A DNA stretch of 64,000 nt, taken from CAZOKZ01 sp964580585 (GTDB lineage Bacteria; Sumerlaeota; Sumerlaeia; SLMS01; JAHLLQ01). The notes under the pieces were generated by a model that saw nothing but the letters and a program-made list of their open reading frames with translations, did no database searches and was not told where the DNA came from. Positions 7,983-17,212 of this stretch are shown piece after piece. The number at the start of each line of letters is the position of its first letter. The first letter of the stretch is position 1. A program made the translations under genes and the position numbers. The stretch is from NCBI GenBank assembly GCA_964580585.1, contig CAZOKZ010000017.1:3131-67130 (forward strand). The letters run 5' to 3'.

Positions 7983-9515
7983 GTGACCACGAAGCGCGCA
8001 ACGCCAGATTTAGGCATTCCTTTTGAAGCGGGCGATCTGATTTTAGCCGCCGTTTCGGGAGGCGCGGATTCGGTTTTTCTCGCCATCTGGCTGCTCGAAC
8101 AAGCGCCTGCGAAAAAATGGCGCATTGAAATCGTGCATGTCCACCATCACCAACGCGCTGAGGAGGCCGACGGCGACGCGGCGTTTGTGCAAACGTTCGC
8201 TCAAACGCGCGGGATCGAATGCCACGTGGTGCACCTGGAGCCGGAACGGTTCACAGCCGACGATTCGCTCGAAGCGCAAATGCGCGAGTCCCGTCTGCGG
8301 GCGCTGCACGATCTGGCGCGTCTGCGCGGGGCCAAGGCCATCGCGCTTGGGCACCACGCGAACGACGCCGCCGAGACGTTTTTGCTGATGGCGTTGCGCG
8401 GGTCGGGACCGACGGGACTCGGGTCGTTGCGCGAGGTTCGCTGGATTGAAAACGAGGGCGTTTGGCTGTACCGGCCGCTACTCCAGCGTTCGCGCATCGA
8501 CATCGAGGGCGAACTGCGTCGTCGGCAACAGCTTTGGCGGCGCGATTCGACGAACGAGAGCATGGATTTTCGCCGCAATCGCCTGCGGGCCGAGGTCATT
8601 CCCTTGTTGCTGGACATCGAGCCGGGCACGATTGGGGTGCTGGCGCGGTCGGCGGCGCTTTGTGCCGAGGAAAGCGCCTTGCTGGCGGAAATGGCGGGCG
8701 AGGCAGCCGAACGCGTGCGGCTATCGAGCCTGGAAAAATCGACGCTGCTGGACGCGCATGGATTGCGCGAAATGAATCCGACGCTGGCAAAAATCGTCAT
8801 TCGGTCGGAGTGGACCGGTTTACTTCAAAGGGTTTATGCTAAAACTGGTCCGAACCGCGTCGAGCCAGCCTGTGTCCCCTTGCCACCTCCGCATTCTTTT
8901 TTAGAGAATCTCCATCAGCGGGTTCTGAATCCCCAAGGCGAGGAGTCGCAAATGGGGTCAACCGGTGGAGTGGCGGTCACGGCGACGAATAATCTGGTGT
9001 TGTTGCACGCCGAGGACGCCCATTCGGACGAAGAACTGGCGGCGCATTTTCGCCGAATGCGTCGGGTTGTATTTTTGCCCCCGGCCATGGTTTCGGTTCC
9101 AGTGCACTTTTCCACGCAACGGACCATTCCTCAAACGCGCGAGATTCCGCTGCCCAATGGCCAGGGTAAGCTGGTCGTTTCTATCAAGTACGCCCAGCAT
9201 TACCGGCCGAATTTGAACGCGCCGGAGTACCGTACGCAACACGCGGCAATTTTCGATGCGGAATTGGTTCGCGGTAATTTAGTGTTGCAAAACGCCCACG
9301 ATAACGGGCGGATCGAAATGGGTTCGGGCGGGGGCAAGTACCTGCCCTCCGTGCTCCAGGAAGCGGGCATCCCGGCGGGCCTGCGCGACCGGGTGGCCGT
9401 ACTCGCCGACGAACGCGGCGTGCTCTGGGTGCCGGGCGTTCGGCGAGCAGTCGAAGCCTACATCCGTCCAACGACGACTATTTGCCTGATGATCGCGTGG
9501 GAACCCGAAGAATAA
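7983..9515 (+). CDS. tilS: tRNA(Ile)-lysidine synthase
   Basis: Uses ATP and lysine to convert C34 of the tRNA-Ile(CAU) anticodon to lysidine, an essential decoding step. The PP-loop SGGADS is at residues 25-30. VHVHHHQR, the MRESRLRALHDLA segment and ALGHHANDAAETFLLMALRGSG (in two halves) complete the N-type ATP pyrophosphatase domain. The C-terminal substrate-binding domain is near 390-500 (GGGKYLPSVLQEAGIPAGLRDRV in parts; WVPGVRRA). The start is a GTG at 7983 and the protein has 510 residues, towards the upper end for the family. The gene stands after a gene-poor stretch, so its promoter should lie within 7600-7980. Confidence 0.92.
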   Translation: MTTKRATPDLGIPFEAGDLILAAVSGGADSVFLAIWLLEQAPAKKWRIEIVHVHHHQRAEEADGDAAFVQTFAQTRGIECHVVHLEPERFTADDSLEAQMRESRLRALHDLARLRGAKAIALGHHANDAAETFLLMALRGSGPTGLGSLREVRWIENEGVWLYRPLLQRSRIDIEGELRRRQQLWRRDSTNESMDFRRNRLRAEVIPLLLDIEPGTIGVLARSAALCAEESALLAEMAGEAAERVRLSSLEKSTLLDAHGLREMNPTLAKIVIRSEWTGLLQRVYAKTGPNRVEPACVPLPPPHSFLENLHQRVLNPQGEESQMGSTGGVAVTATNNLVLLHAEDAHSDEELAAHFRRMRRVVFLPPAMVSVPVHFSTQRTIPQTREIPLPNGQGKLVVSIKYAQHYRPNLNAPEYRTQHAAIFDAELVRGNLVLQNAHDNGRIEMGSGGGKYLPSVLQEAGIPAGLRDRVAVLADERGVLWVPGVRRAVEAYIRPTTTICLMIAWEPEE

Positions 9516-9557
9516 CATTCGTTGGACCTGTAATCATAGAAAGAGGAACTCGCAACC

Positions 9558-10688
9558 ATGCAAATCGGTGTGGCGAAAGAGATTCGAGAAGGTGAAGCGC
9601 GTGTCGCGACGACGCCAGATTCGGTGAAGAAGCTATGCGCGTGGAACGTCGAGGTGGTAATCGAATCCGGAGCGGGCGACGCGTCGTCTTATCCCGATGA
9701 ACACTACGAAAAGGCGGGCGCGAAAATCGGTAACCGCGACGAGGTGTTTGCCTGCGACGTGGTGCTGAAAGTTGCCTGCCCAACCGAGGAAGAAGTCGGC
9801 GCCATCAAGGAAGGCGGCACGTTGGTGTCGTGCATCGATCCGTTTGGCGAGGGCAAAGCCTGTATCGCCAAGCTGGCCGAGAAAAAAGCCAGCGCCATCG
9901 GCATGGAACTGATTCCACGAATTACGCGTGCCCAGGCGATGGACATTTTGTCTTCGCAGGCAAACATTGCGGGCTACAAAGCCGTGCTCGAAGCCGTGCA
10001 TCACTTTGGCAAGATGATGCCGATGATGATGACGGCGGCGGGTTCGGTGCCGCCTGCGAAAGTCATCGTGCTTGGCGCGGGCGTGGCGGGTCTTCAGGCC
10101 ATTGCGACTGCCAAACGACTCGGCGCGCAAGTCGAAGCCTTCGACGTGCGACCCGAAGTGCGTGAACAAATCGAATCGGTCGGCGCGAAATTTCTCGATC
10201 TCGGCATCGACGAGTCGGGGAGCGGCGAAGGCGGCTACGCGAAGGAGCTTTCCGAGGAAGGCAAGCAGCGCCAGAAAGTAGCGCTGACGAAAGCCATCCC
10301 GCGTGCGGATATCGTAATCACCACGGCTCAGATTCCCGGGCGTCCGGCGCCGGTTCTGGTAACCGAAGAAGCCGTCGGGAACATGAAACCGGGTTCTGTG
10401 ATCGTCGATATGGCCGCCGGATCGGGCGGCAATTGTCCATTGAGCGAAGCGGGCAAAGTCGTCGTGAAAAATGGCGTGACGCTGGTCGGTTACACGGACT
10501 TTCCGTCGCGGGTGGCGTGCCATTCGAGCCAGTTCTTCGCGCGTAACTTGGTGAATCTGCTCGAACTGATCATCGACGCGAAAGCCGAAGGCGGTCCTGC
10601 GCTGAAGTGGGATCTGGAAGACCCCATTATCGACGGCGCGTTGGTGACGCACGAGGGCCAGGTGCGGTGGCCGAAGCAAAACGCGTGA
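9558..10688 (+). CDS. pntAA: NAD(P) transhydrogenase subunit alpha, soluble part
   Basis: The NAD(H)-binding domain I of the proton-translocating transhydrogenase, which couples hydride transfer between NADH and NADP+ to proton re-entry. The protein has 376 residues. GVAKEIREGEARVATTPDSV is the family N-terminus, and the Rossmann loop is VLGAGVAGLQAIATAKRLGA. ITTAQIPGRPAPVL and DMAAGSGGNCPLS are the conserved NAD-site and mobile-loop region. The two membrane-proximal parts are encoded separately, as in Rhodospirillum and many other bacteria. It is followed by pntAB after about 40 bases. Confidence 0.95.
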   Translation: MQIGVAKEIREGEARVATTPDSVKKLCAWNVEVVIESGAGDASSYPDEHYEKAGAKIGNRDEVFACDVVLKVACPTEEEVGAIKEGGTLVSCIDPFGEGKACIAKLAEKKASAIGMELIPRITRAQAMDILSSQANIAGYKAVLEAVHHFGKMMPMMMTAAGSVPPAKVIVLGAGVAGLQAIATAKRLGAQVEAFDVRPEVREQIESVGAKFLDLGIDESGSGEGGYAKELSEEGKQRQKVALTKAIPRADIVITTAQIPGRPAPVLVTEEAVGNMKPGSVIVDMAAGSGGNCPLSEAGKVVVKNGVTLVGYTDFPSRVACHSSQFFARNLVNLLELIIDAKAEGGPALKWDLEDPIIDGALVTHEGQVRWPKQNA

Positions 10689-10726
10689 CGCCTTACTGGC
10701 AATGATTTCTCAAGGAGGTTTTTCCC

Positions 10727-11023
10727 ATGGTTGAATTAGTCGCATCCCCCTGGATGGTGGGGTTATTCATTTTCGTTCTCGCGTGCGTTGTCGGTTATCA
10801 CGTGATTTGGAACGTAACGCCCGCGTTGCACACCCCGTTGATGTCGGTGACGAATGCCATTTCGGCGATTATTCTCGTCGGTTGCATTTTGGTGTGCGGG
10901 GCCGAGGCCAGTCCATTGTTGGCGAAAATTCTCGGTTTCATTGGATTGGTGGTCGCCTCGATTAACGTGTTCGGTGGATTCGCCGTCACCCATCGCATGC
11001 TTGCCATGTACAAGAAGAAATAA
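10727..11023 (+). CDS. pntAB: NAD(P) transhydrogenase subunit alpha, membrane part
   Basis: A 98-residue protein with three to four hydrophobic helices (about 8-25, 35-60, 62-88). It contains the family signature HTPLMSVTNAISAIILVGC, the domain II alpha helices that form half of the proton channel. AAGGAGG lies upstream of the ATG. It ends 14 bases before pntB. Confidence 0.93.
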   Translation: MVELVASPWMVGLFIFVLACVVGYHVIWNVTPALHTPLMSVTNAISAIILVGCILVCGAEASPLLAKILGFIGLVVASINVFGGFAVTHRMLAMYKKK

Positions 11024-11037
11024 GGAAAGTCGAAAAT

Positions 11038-12435
11038 ATGAATCTTCATCCAGATTTTTTTGCGTTCGTTTATCTGGTCGCTTCGATCTTCTTTATTTTC
11101 GGATTGAAGGGTCTCAGTTCGCCGGCCACCGCGCGGCGCGGTAACACAATGGCCATTATTGGCATGTTGATGGCCGTCGGTATAACGTTGCTTCATCCGA
11201 CGATCGACTACAGCAACATGGGGTGGATTGTCGGTGGTCTTGCCATTGGCGCCGCCATTGGGATTCCCCTCGCCACGAAGGTCAAAATGACCTCGATGCC
11301 GGAACTGGTCGCGATGCTGCACAGCTTCGTGGGTTTGGCGGCAGTGCTAGTCGGGATTGGGACCTATTTGCTTCACACGGGTGCAGGCGATCACATCAGT
11401 GCATTAAGCATGATTGAAATTTTCGTCGGTGTATTCATCGGGGCCATTACCTTTACCGGTTCCGTGGTTGCGTTTGGAAAACTGAGTGGCCGTTTCGGGT
11501 CGGCGCCGGTGAGTTTCGCGGGCCAACACTTCCTGAACCTGTTCATTTTCCTGGTGATGACGGCGCTCGGTATCACGTTCGCCCTGACGGGTGAAATCGC
11601 ATGGCTTTATGCGATGACGGCGTTGGCGTTGGTGCTTGGCGTGACGTTGATTATTCCCATCGGCGGCGCCGACATGCCGGTGATCGTCTCGATGCTCAAC
11701 TCGTATTCGGGATGGGCCGCTTCGGCGACAGGTTTTACTTTGCAGAACAACCTGCTGATTGTGACAGGGGCGCTCGTCGGTTCATCGGGCGCGATTCTTA
11801 GCTACATCATGTGCAAAGCCATGAACCGTTCATTCCTGAACGTGATTCTGGGCGGGTTCGGTACCGGCGACGACGCCGCAGCCGCTGCAACGTCTTCGTC
11901 GGGTAAAATGCACAAGACTGCCGCCGTGGACGACGCCACGTTCATGATGAGTAACGCCAGCAAGGTGATTATCGTTCCTGGTTATGGTATGGCCGTGGCC
12001 CAGGCTCAACATGCCGTGCGCGAATTGACCGATATGCTGATTGAAAAAGGCGTCACCGTGAAATTCGCGATCCATCCCGTGGCGGGACGCATGCCCGGTC
12101 ACATGAACGTGCTCTTGGCCGAAGCGGACATTCCCTACGACATTGTTTTCGAGCAGGAAGAAATCAACAACGAATTCGCCGACGCCGACGTGGCACTCGT
12201 GATTGGCGCCAACGACGTGGTTAACCCTGCTGCGAAGACCGATAAGTCCAGCCCGATTTACGGCATGCCGATCCTTGACGCGTACAAATCGAAAATGGTT
12301 TACTGCATCAAACGTTCGATGAAACCCGGTTATGCGGGCGTTGAAAACGAACTTTATTACGCGGACAACTGCATGATGGTGTTTGGCGATGCGAAGCACG
12401 TTTGTGAAAAGATGGTTGGCGCGTTGAAAGACTAA
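11038..12435 (+). CDS. pntB: NAD(P) transhydrogenase subunit beta
   Basis: 465 residues. The N-terminal half has eight or nine hydrophobic segments (domain II beta, proton channel). The C-terminal ~180 residues form the NADP(H)-binding domain III: VIIVPGYGMAVAQAQHAV is the dinucleotide fold, followed by FAIHPVAGRMPGHMNVLLAE, ALVIGANDVVNPAA and the lid SMKPGYAGVENELYY. With pntAA and pntAB it completes the enzyme. It supplies NADPH for biosynthesis, plausibly including the neighbouring reductive pathways (inference). Confidence 0.95.
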   Translation: MNLHPDFFAFVYLVASIFFIFGLKGLSSPATARRGNTMAIIGMLMAVGITLLHPTIDYSNMGWIVGGLAIGAAIGIPLATKVKMTSMPELVAMLHSFVGLAAVLVGIGTYLLHTGAGDHISALSMIEIFVGVFIGAITFTGSVVAFGKLSGRFGSAPVSFAGQHFLNLFIFLVMTALGITFALTGEIAWLYAMTALALVLGVTLIIPIGGADMPVIVSMLNSYSGWAASATGFTLQNNLLIVTGALVGSSGAILSYIMCKAMNRSFLNVILGGFGTGDDAAAAATSSSGKMHKTAAVDDATFMMSNASKVIIVPGYGMAVAQAQHAVRELTDMLIEKGVTVKFAIHPVAGRMPGHMNVLLAEADIPYDIVFEQEEINNEFADADVALVIGANDVVNPAAKTDKSSPIYGMPILDAYKSKMVYCIKRSMKPGYAGVENELYYADNCMMVFGDAKHVCEKMVGALKD

Positions 12436-12463
12436 ATTTTTCTGAAGAGGGACGGAGACCAAC

Positions 12464-14281
12464 ATGACCCCCGATACGTGTCCCGTTTGGGATTTGACTT
12501 CGTATTTTCCCGCCTTCGATGGGCCTGAGTTTCAGGCCCATCGCGATCGTTTGGAGCAAGGTCTTGTCGAATTAGGCGAATCGCTCAAGGCGCTCGGTGC
12601 GATTACCACTGACAATGTGGAAGCGTGGGAAAGTGCGCTAGCGCGGCACGAAGAACTTCTCGCCGATTATTCGCACCTTGCATCGTATATCGGGTGCCTG
12701 GTTTCCGCCGATAGCAACAACGATGACTATCGCCGCGAACAAGCGCGTCTTTCGCGACTTGGCGCGACGTACAAAAAAGCCATGGCGCCCTACATGGCAG
12801 CGCTTCGCACGGTGGGGGACGGAGAATTCGATGCTCTTTTTTCGCGTCCATCTCTTGCCTCGGCGCGTTATTCGTTCGACCGCGACCGCGAAGAAGCCCA
12901 GAAGACAATGGCGCCAGAATTGGAAGTACTTTCCGCCGATTTGGGCGTCGATGGAATCGGCGCGTGGGGCCGTTTGTATAACAATGTCGCGGGCCGATTG
13001 GAATTCGATCTGCCGCAAGCCGATGGCACGACGAAGAAGGTTCCCTTCGCGCAAAAAAACACGTTGCTGAACGACCCTGATCCCTCCGTGCGCAAAGCCG
13101 TTTTGGAAAATTCAAATGCCGCTTGGGAATCCGTCGGCGATGTGGCCGCCGCGTGCCTCAATGGCATTGGCGGCGTGCGCCATACACTGAATAAATATCG
13201 CGGCGTGGATCGTTTTCTCGACGTGGCGATGTTTCAATCCGGCGTCAAACAAGCCACCATCGACCAGATGTGGTCCGTGGTGACAGAGCACCGCGCATTG
13301 GCGCAGCGTTACCTGCGCATCAAAGCCCGTTTGCTTGGTCGAGGCGATACATTAGGTTTCCAGGACCTTGCCGCGCCGCTGCCGATTGAATCGAGTAACG
13401 AGCGCCTGACGTGGCAGCAAGGGACGGAGATGTTACTTGGCGCTTTCGACGCCGATTATCCCGCGTTTGCCGAATTTGCACGCATGATGCTCGGCAAAAA
13501 ATTCGTCGAAGCCGAACCACGCGCGGGCAAACGACCCGGCGCGTTTTGCACGTCGTCGTACAAATCGCTCGAATCGCGCGTTTTTATGACGTTTGGCGGT
13601 TCAGTCAGCGACGTGCTCACGCTCGCCCATGAACTTGGGCATGCGTACCACAATTGGGTGATGCGCGATCTCCGTCCCTTTGCGCGTTCGTACCCCATGA
13701 CGTTGGCGGAAACGGCCTCGACGTTTGCCGAGGACCTGCTTGCGCGCGCGGTGATCGACGACCCGGGGACGGAGTCCGCCGTGCGTCTGCAACTACTCGA
13801 CATGCAACTCGAAAACGCCGCGACGTTCCTGCTCAACATTCACATGCGTTACATTTTCGAGGAAGCTTTCTACACCGAGCGTGCGAATGGCGAACTCAGC
13901 GTCGCGCGGCTCAAGGAACTGATGCTCGATGCGCAACGCGCGTGTTATGGCGACGTGCTGGACGCCGATCAAATGGACCCGTGGTTTTGGGCGTCGAAAC
14001 TGCACTTCTATATCACCGGAATCACGTTTTACAACTTCCCGTACACGTTTGGTTATCTGTTCAGCCAGGGACTTTCCGCCCGGTTTCAGGTCGAAGGCGC
14101 ACCGTTCATTCCAAAGTACGAACAGTTGCTGCGCCTGACCGGTAGCGACACGGCGGAAGGCGTCGCGCAACGGAGCCTCGGTGTGGATTTGACGCAGCCC
14201 GATTTCTGGCGCGATTCGCTCTCGGTGCTGGAAAACCGCATCGCGTTGTTCGAGAAAACCGCGGGCGAATTGATCAAATAA
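12464..14281 (+). CDS. pepF: Oligoendopeptidase F family metallopeptidase (M3)
   Basis: A cytoplasmic zinc peptidase that cleaves short peptides, 605 residues as usual for M3B. The catalytic motif HELGHAYHN begins at residue 389, with the distal Glu in the TLAETASTFAEDL segment that follows. The N-terminal half is the helical M3 domain (YSHLASYIG, LNDPDPSVRKAVLE), and AFCTSSYKS precedes the zinc motif. There is no signal peptide. It starts 28 bases after pntB with AGAGGGACGGAG upstream. The gene body is unusually rich in the 9-mer GGGACGGAG (12816, 13421 and 13766 on plus, 13670 on minus, and one more in its leader at 12449). Confidence 0.9.
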   Translation: MTPDTCPVWDLTSYFPAFDGPEFQAHRDRLEQGLVELGESLKALGAITTDNVEAWESALARHEELLADYSHLASYIGCLVSADSNNDDYRREQARLSRLGATYKKAMAPYMAALRTVGDGEFDALFSRPSLASARYSFDRDREEAQKTMAPELEVLSADLGVDGIGAWGRLYNNVAGRLEFDLPQADGTTKKVPFAQKNTLLNDPDPSVRKAVLENSNAAWESVGDVAAACLNGIGGVRHTLNKYRGVDRFLDVAMFQSGVKQATIDQMWSVVTEHRALAQRYLRIKARLLGRGDTLGFQDLAAPLPIESSNERLTWQQGTEMLLGAFDADYPAFAEFARMMLGKKFVEAEPRAGKRPGAFCTSSYKSLESRVFMTFGGSVSDVLTLAHELGHAYHNWVMRDLRPFARSYPMTLAETASTFAEDLLARAVIDDPGTESAVRLQLLDMQLENAATFLLNIHMRYIFEEAFYTERANGELSVARLKELMLDAQRACYGDVLDADQMDPWFWASKLHFYITGITFYNFPYTFGYLFSQGLSARFQVEGAPFIPKYEQLLRLTGSDTAEGVAQRSLGVDLTQPDFWRDSLSVLENRIALFEKTAGELIK

Positions 14282-14287
14282 TCGCTT

Positions 14288-14986
14288 TCACGATTCCAGA
14301 TCGAAGTAGCGCTTGCACGCCGTGCGAAAACTTTTCGCCGTGAAAATAAAGGCGATGATGGTGCCCGATGCAGATCCGAAAATGAGGATGAAGCTCGCAA
14401 AGTTTTCGTTTATCGTGTGAACAAACCGCGTCAGAACGATGATAAATCCGATCGGTGCGCCGACAGCGAGCGCGCTCCACGCGATGGGAAGCAAATACGC
14501 GCGCGCTTGTCGCTCACTACTCGAACACAACCGAACCAACGAGTCGGTTAATCCCCAAATCGAAATCGACAGAGGGGCAAGAACGATGACGATCATGATA
14601 AGAACGACGCGCCATTCGTCTTTCGATTCGAAAATCAATGCAATGAACATGAGGGGTTGCGAAACCATCGAAGGCAACAGTGCCCAACCCAATGGCGGTA
14701 AAATATTGCGCAGCAAAAACCGAGGGACGGAGATAGGCGTGACGGCAAGGTCCATTCGTAATGGGCGCTTGGTGAGTTTCGTCAATCGTGGCACGACGCG
14801 AATTTGCAGCCAGACCGCGTTTGCCATGGCGATAAACGGAATGCTGAGCGCGAGCAACAACCCCGAGAGCATATCGCCACGCGACGCCTCGCGAATGGCT
14901 TCGACAGCAAGCCACAACGCCGCGCCGGTCACGATCAAATCGAGCAGGATGATCAGCGCGTTTTTTACGAGCTTGGATTTCATCAT
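14288..14986 (-). CDS. Polytopic membrane protein, second of a tandem paralogous pair
   Basis: 232 residues with about six hydrophobic segments. The best-conserved stretch against the upstream gene is VVPRLTKLTKRPLRMDLAVT followed by PISVPRFL (compare TTPKLIALSKRERRIDLATT and PIHVSQYL there), roughly residues 65-95. A cytoplasmic loop ending in an L-x-x-T-P-x-S/H motif before the next helix recalls ABC-2-type permease subunits, but no ATPase is nearby. Its ATG overlaps the stop of the upstream paralog by ATGA, so they are translationally coupled. Function unknown. Confidence 0.7.
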   Translation of the reverse strand: MMKSKLVKNALIILLDLIVTGAALWLAVEAIREASRGDMLSGLLLALSIPFIAMANAVWLQIRVVPRLTKLTKRPLRMDLAVTPISVPRFLLRNILPPLGWALLPSMVSQPLMFIALIFESKDEWRVVLIMIVIVLAPLSISIWGLTDSLVRLCSSSERQARAYLLPIAWSALAVGAPIGFIIVLTRFVHTINENFASFILIFGSASGTIIAFIFTAKSFRTACKRYFDLES

Positions 14987-15717
14987 CCATTTGCCTCGGG
15001 TTCAAAATTGAAATAATTTTCACATACTACGTCAAAACGTTGCCTTGTTCGTTGGATGGTCTTGAATAAAAGTACGAAATATATAAATGGTAGAAAAAGA
15101 AAACCTAAAAACTCAGTTCCTTCTCCAAGAAGTGCGAAGGGTATGGAACCAAAAATAAAAATCGCAAGTGGAACGCTAATAATAATGTATATTCGGGTTA
15201 ATAAAAACCAAAGTAGATTCACGGAGGTTTGATGGAATTGAAGCATATGAATCATTATATTCACTACTCCTAAAATTGAAAGAGCATAAAAGGAGGAGCA
15301 AGCAGAAATGGAAAAGGGGACGAAAAAAAGACATGAAACCAAATCTGAATTTTGAAAAAATATATAAGGAGAAAGAACGATCATTGGAACAATGGTGATA
15401 ATTAGTGGCAGTAACGCTCGCTGCATGGAGGGACTTATTTCATCCTTCAAATATTGAGAGACGTGAATAGGAGTCGTTGCCAAATCTATTCTTCGTTCAC
15501 GTTTGGAAAGCGCAATAAGCTTTGGTGTTGTACGCAATAAAATCCAAATTGAATTGCATGCCGCAATGAACGGGAGTATACCAAAATAAAATCCCCATAT
15601 ATCCATGTTGTCGTAATGGCTATGGCTTGCCAATATGACCAGCTTCATTGCCGCGAGCACCATTGCCCCATCAAGCACCCAAGCTCCCACATTTTTCCAT
15701 TTCGCGCTTGCCGCCAT
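14983..15717 (-). CDS. Polytopic membrane protein, first of a tandem paralogous pair
   Basis: 244 residues from the ATG at 15717 (MAASAKWKNVGAWVLDGA). The longer open frame reaching to 16143 runs antisense through the DUF1385 gene and is not supported. There are about six hydrophobic helices. The conserved inter-helix block is near residues 63-92. Unlike its downstream paralog, this copy is strongly A+T-rich in its last two thirds, so the two copies differ in origin or in age. It is divergent from the DUF1385 gene, with about 110 bases between the starts. Function unknown; membrane-complex subunit is the most one can say. Confidence 0.65.
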   Translation of the reverse strand: MAASAKWKNVGAWVLDGAMVLAAMKLVILASHSHYDNMDIWGFYFGILPFIAACNSIWILLRTTPKLIALSKRERRIDLATTPIHVSQYLKDEISPSMQRALLPLIITIVPMIVLSPYIFFQNSDLVSCLFFVPFSISACSSFYALSILGVVNIMIHMLQFHQTSVNLLWFLLTRIYIIISVPLAIFIFGSIPFALLGEGTEFLGFLFLPFIYFVLLFKTIQRTRQRFDVVCENYFNFEPEANG

Positions 15718-15828
15718 CGTTCGCTCGCCCCGTAAAGTTTCGACCACTTCACCAGGATTCTCTTGTCTTTCCCGCCCCAGCGAAAGCCAAATTGCGCCAA
15801 CTGAACCGAAAAGGCATCGCCCGCGCTC

Positions 15829-17061
15829 ATGAATTCTCTTGCCCTGCAAACCATCGACAACGCCAGCGACACCCCGCGCCTGGAGATGGGCGGCCAGGCC
15901 GTGATCGAAGGCGTGCTGATGCGGTCGCGCACCGGGTACGCCGTGGCGTTGCGCCGCGAAGACGGCGCGATTCAAGTGCGCCAGGTGCCCTACGTGGCGC
16001 TGATGAAAAAGTACACCTGGGCGCGAATCCCCGTCCTGCGCGGAGCCGTCGCGCTTTTTGAAATGATGGCCGTTGGCACGCGGGCGCTCAACTGGTCGGC
16101 GCAAGTGTACGAAGAGCGCCTGAAAAAAGAGGAAGCCGCGCAACGAAGTGGCACTGCTGAAAGTTCAGGACGTTCTTCAGAGGCGCAAGATCAAGGCGCG
16201 CGAGGTGAGAACGACCTGCCCCAATCGGCCAGCGACGCCTGGCGCCAGGCCGGCTTCCTTGGCATGATGGCCATCAGTCTCTCGCTGGTTATTCTGATGG
16301 TGGTCATCGCGCCGAACTTTCTGGCCGCGATGGTGGGGAAAATCGGCTGGGTGAGCGATTGGGCCACCGGGCGTGGCACGTTAGGTTTTACCGAAGAAAA
16401 CCACCCGATCCTGTTCAACCTTGTCAGTGGACTGTTCCGCGCACTGATCGTCGTCGGATACGTCTGGGTGATTTCGCTCAATCGCGACATCCGCCGCGTG
16501 TTCGAGTACCACGGCGCCGAGCACAAAGCGGTGCTCGATTTCGAGCAAGGCGGCGACGTCACCGTCTCGCGCGCCCAGGCCCACGACACCTTGCACCCGC
16601 GTTGCGGCACCACGTTTATTGCGGTCGTGATTCTGGTGTCGATTGTGGCGTTTGCGCTCGTGGCGGCAATACTAGTGACATACGTTTCTGGTTTTCCCGA
16701 CTGGCCGTTCATCGTGCGCAAACTCGTCACCGTCGCGTGCCATATTCTGGTGCTACCGCTCGTAGCGGGTATCGCGTTCGAGATCATGAAATTCTGCGCC
16801 CGCCGCCCGCGCAACCCGATGTGCCGGGCGCTGCTGTGGCCGGGATACCGGTTTCAACGTTTGACCACCCGACACCCCAACGACCACCAGGTCGAAGTCG
16901 CGATTGTATCGATGCTGGCCGCTTTGGCGATTGCACCGGACGAAAAACAAGCGCATGAATATGTGGTACGCGGATTGCAGGACGATGAATCGGCCCCGGG
17001 ATACCGGGCAGACGCGCGGCCCGCGTCGGTGAGGCCCTGTCAGGAGGCTTCGCAAGGATGA
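15829..17061 (+). CDS. DUF1385 (YqhQ-type) membrane protein
   Basis: 410 residues. The DUF1385 hallmarks are present: MGGQAVIEGVLMRSRTGYAV at 21-40, a RIPVLRGAVALFEMM segment, EYHGAEHKAV near 225, and HPRCGTTFI near 255. Four to five hydrophobic helices follow. The family is widespread and often near prfA/prmC, but its role is unproven. Compared with other YqhQ proteins there is a hydrophilic insertion at about residues 103-140 (EAQDQGARGENDLPQSASDA). Part of its DNA (16185-16216) is a fragment of the dispersed palindromic repeat whose second full copy sits right after the stop codon. Confidence 0.85.
   Translation: MNSLALQTIDNASDTPRLEMGGQAVIEGVLMRSRTGYAVALRREDGAIQVRQVPYVALMKKYTWARIPVLRGAVALFEMMAVGTRALNWSAQVYEERLKKEEAAQRSGTAESSGRSSEAQDQGARGENDLPQSASDAWRQAGFLGMMAISLSLVILMVVIAPNFLAAMVGKIGWVSDWATGRGTLGFTEENHPILFNLVSGLFRALIVVGYVWVISLNRDIRRVFEYHGAEHKAVLDFEQGGDVTVSRAQAHDTLHPRCGTTFIAVVILVSIVAFALVAAILVTYVSGFPDWPFIVRKLVTVACHILVLPLVAGIAFEIMKFCARRPRNPMCRALLWPGYRFQRLTTRHPNDHQVEVAIVSMLAALAIAPDEKQAHEYVVRGLQDDESAPGYRADARPASVRPCQEASQG
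16185..16216 (-). repeat. Fragment of the dispersed palindromic repeat inside a coding sequence (copy 4)
   Basis: Thirty of 32 bases match the reverse complement of part of the copy at 17062-17170, including GCAAGATCAAGGCGCGCG without a mismatch. It lies in frame in the DUF1385 gene and encodes residues around AQDQGARGEND, in a hydrophilic insertion. Confidence 0.75.
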
Positions 17062-17170
17062 TCTCAAAGTCGCAATCTCGGTGTTGCGCATCGGTCTCGG
17101 ACTCCCGCAACGTAGCGCTGCTACGCCTTGGTCGTCCTCGCCTCGCGCGCCTTGATCTTGCAACTTTTAG
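17062..17170. repeat. Dispersed palindromic repeat, copy 2
   Basis: About 110 bases directly after the DUF1385 stop. The outer ends are imperfect inverted repeats (CAAAGTCGCAATCTC and, on the other strand, AAAGTTGCAAGATC). The centre contains the hairpin CGTAGCGCTGCTACG. It shares GTTGCGCATCGG and the GCGCGCCTTGAT block with copy 1. It separates the DUF1385 gene from the DCC protein gene. Confidence 0.8.
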
Positions 17171-17212
17171 ATTCATCCAGTGCCGTGATATTATGTTTCT
17201 TGAGGTGCTCCA

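Noticed and set aside
9633..10679. Minus-strand frame of 348 codons opposite pntAA
   Set aside because: Composition (His/Arg/Phe-rich) is that of an antisense shadow in GC-rich coding DNA; pntAA is unambiguous.
15720..16143. N-terminal extension of the tandem membrane protein at 14983-15717
   Set aside because: It runs antisense through the DUF1385 gene and has the composition of a shadow frame; the ATG at 15717 gives a sensible membrane protein.
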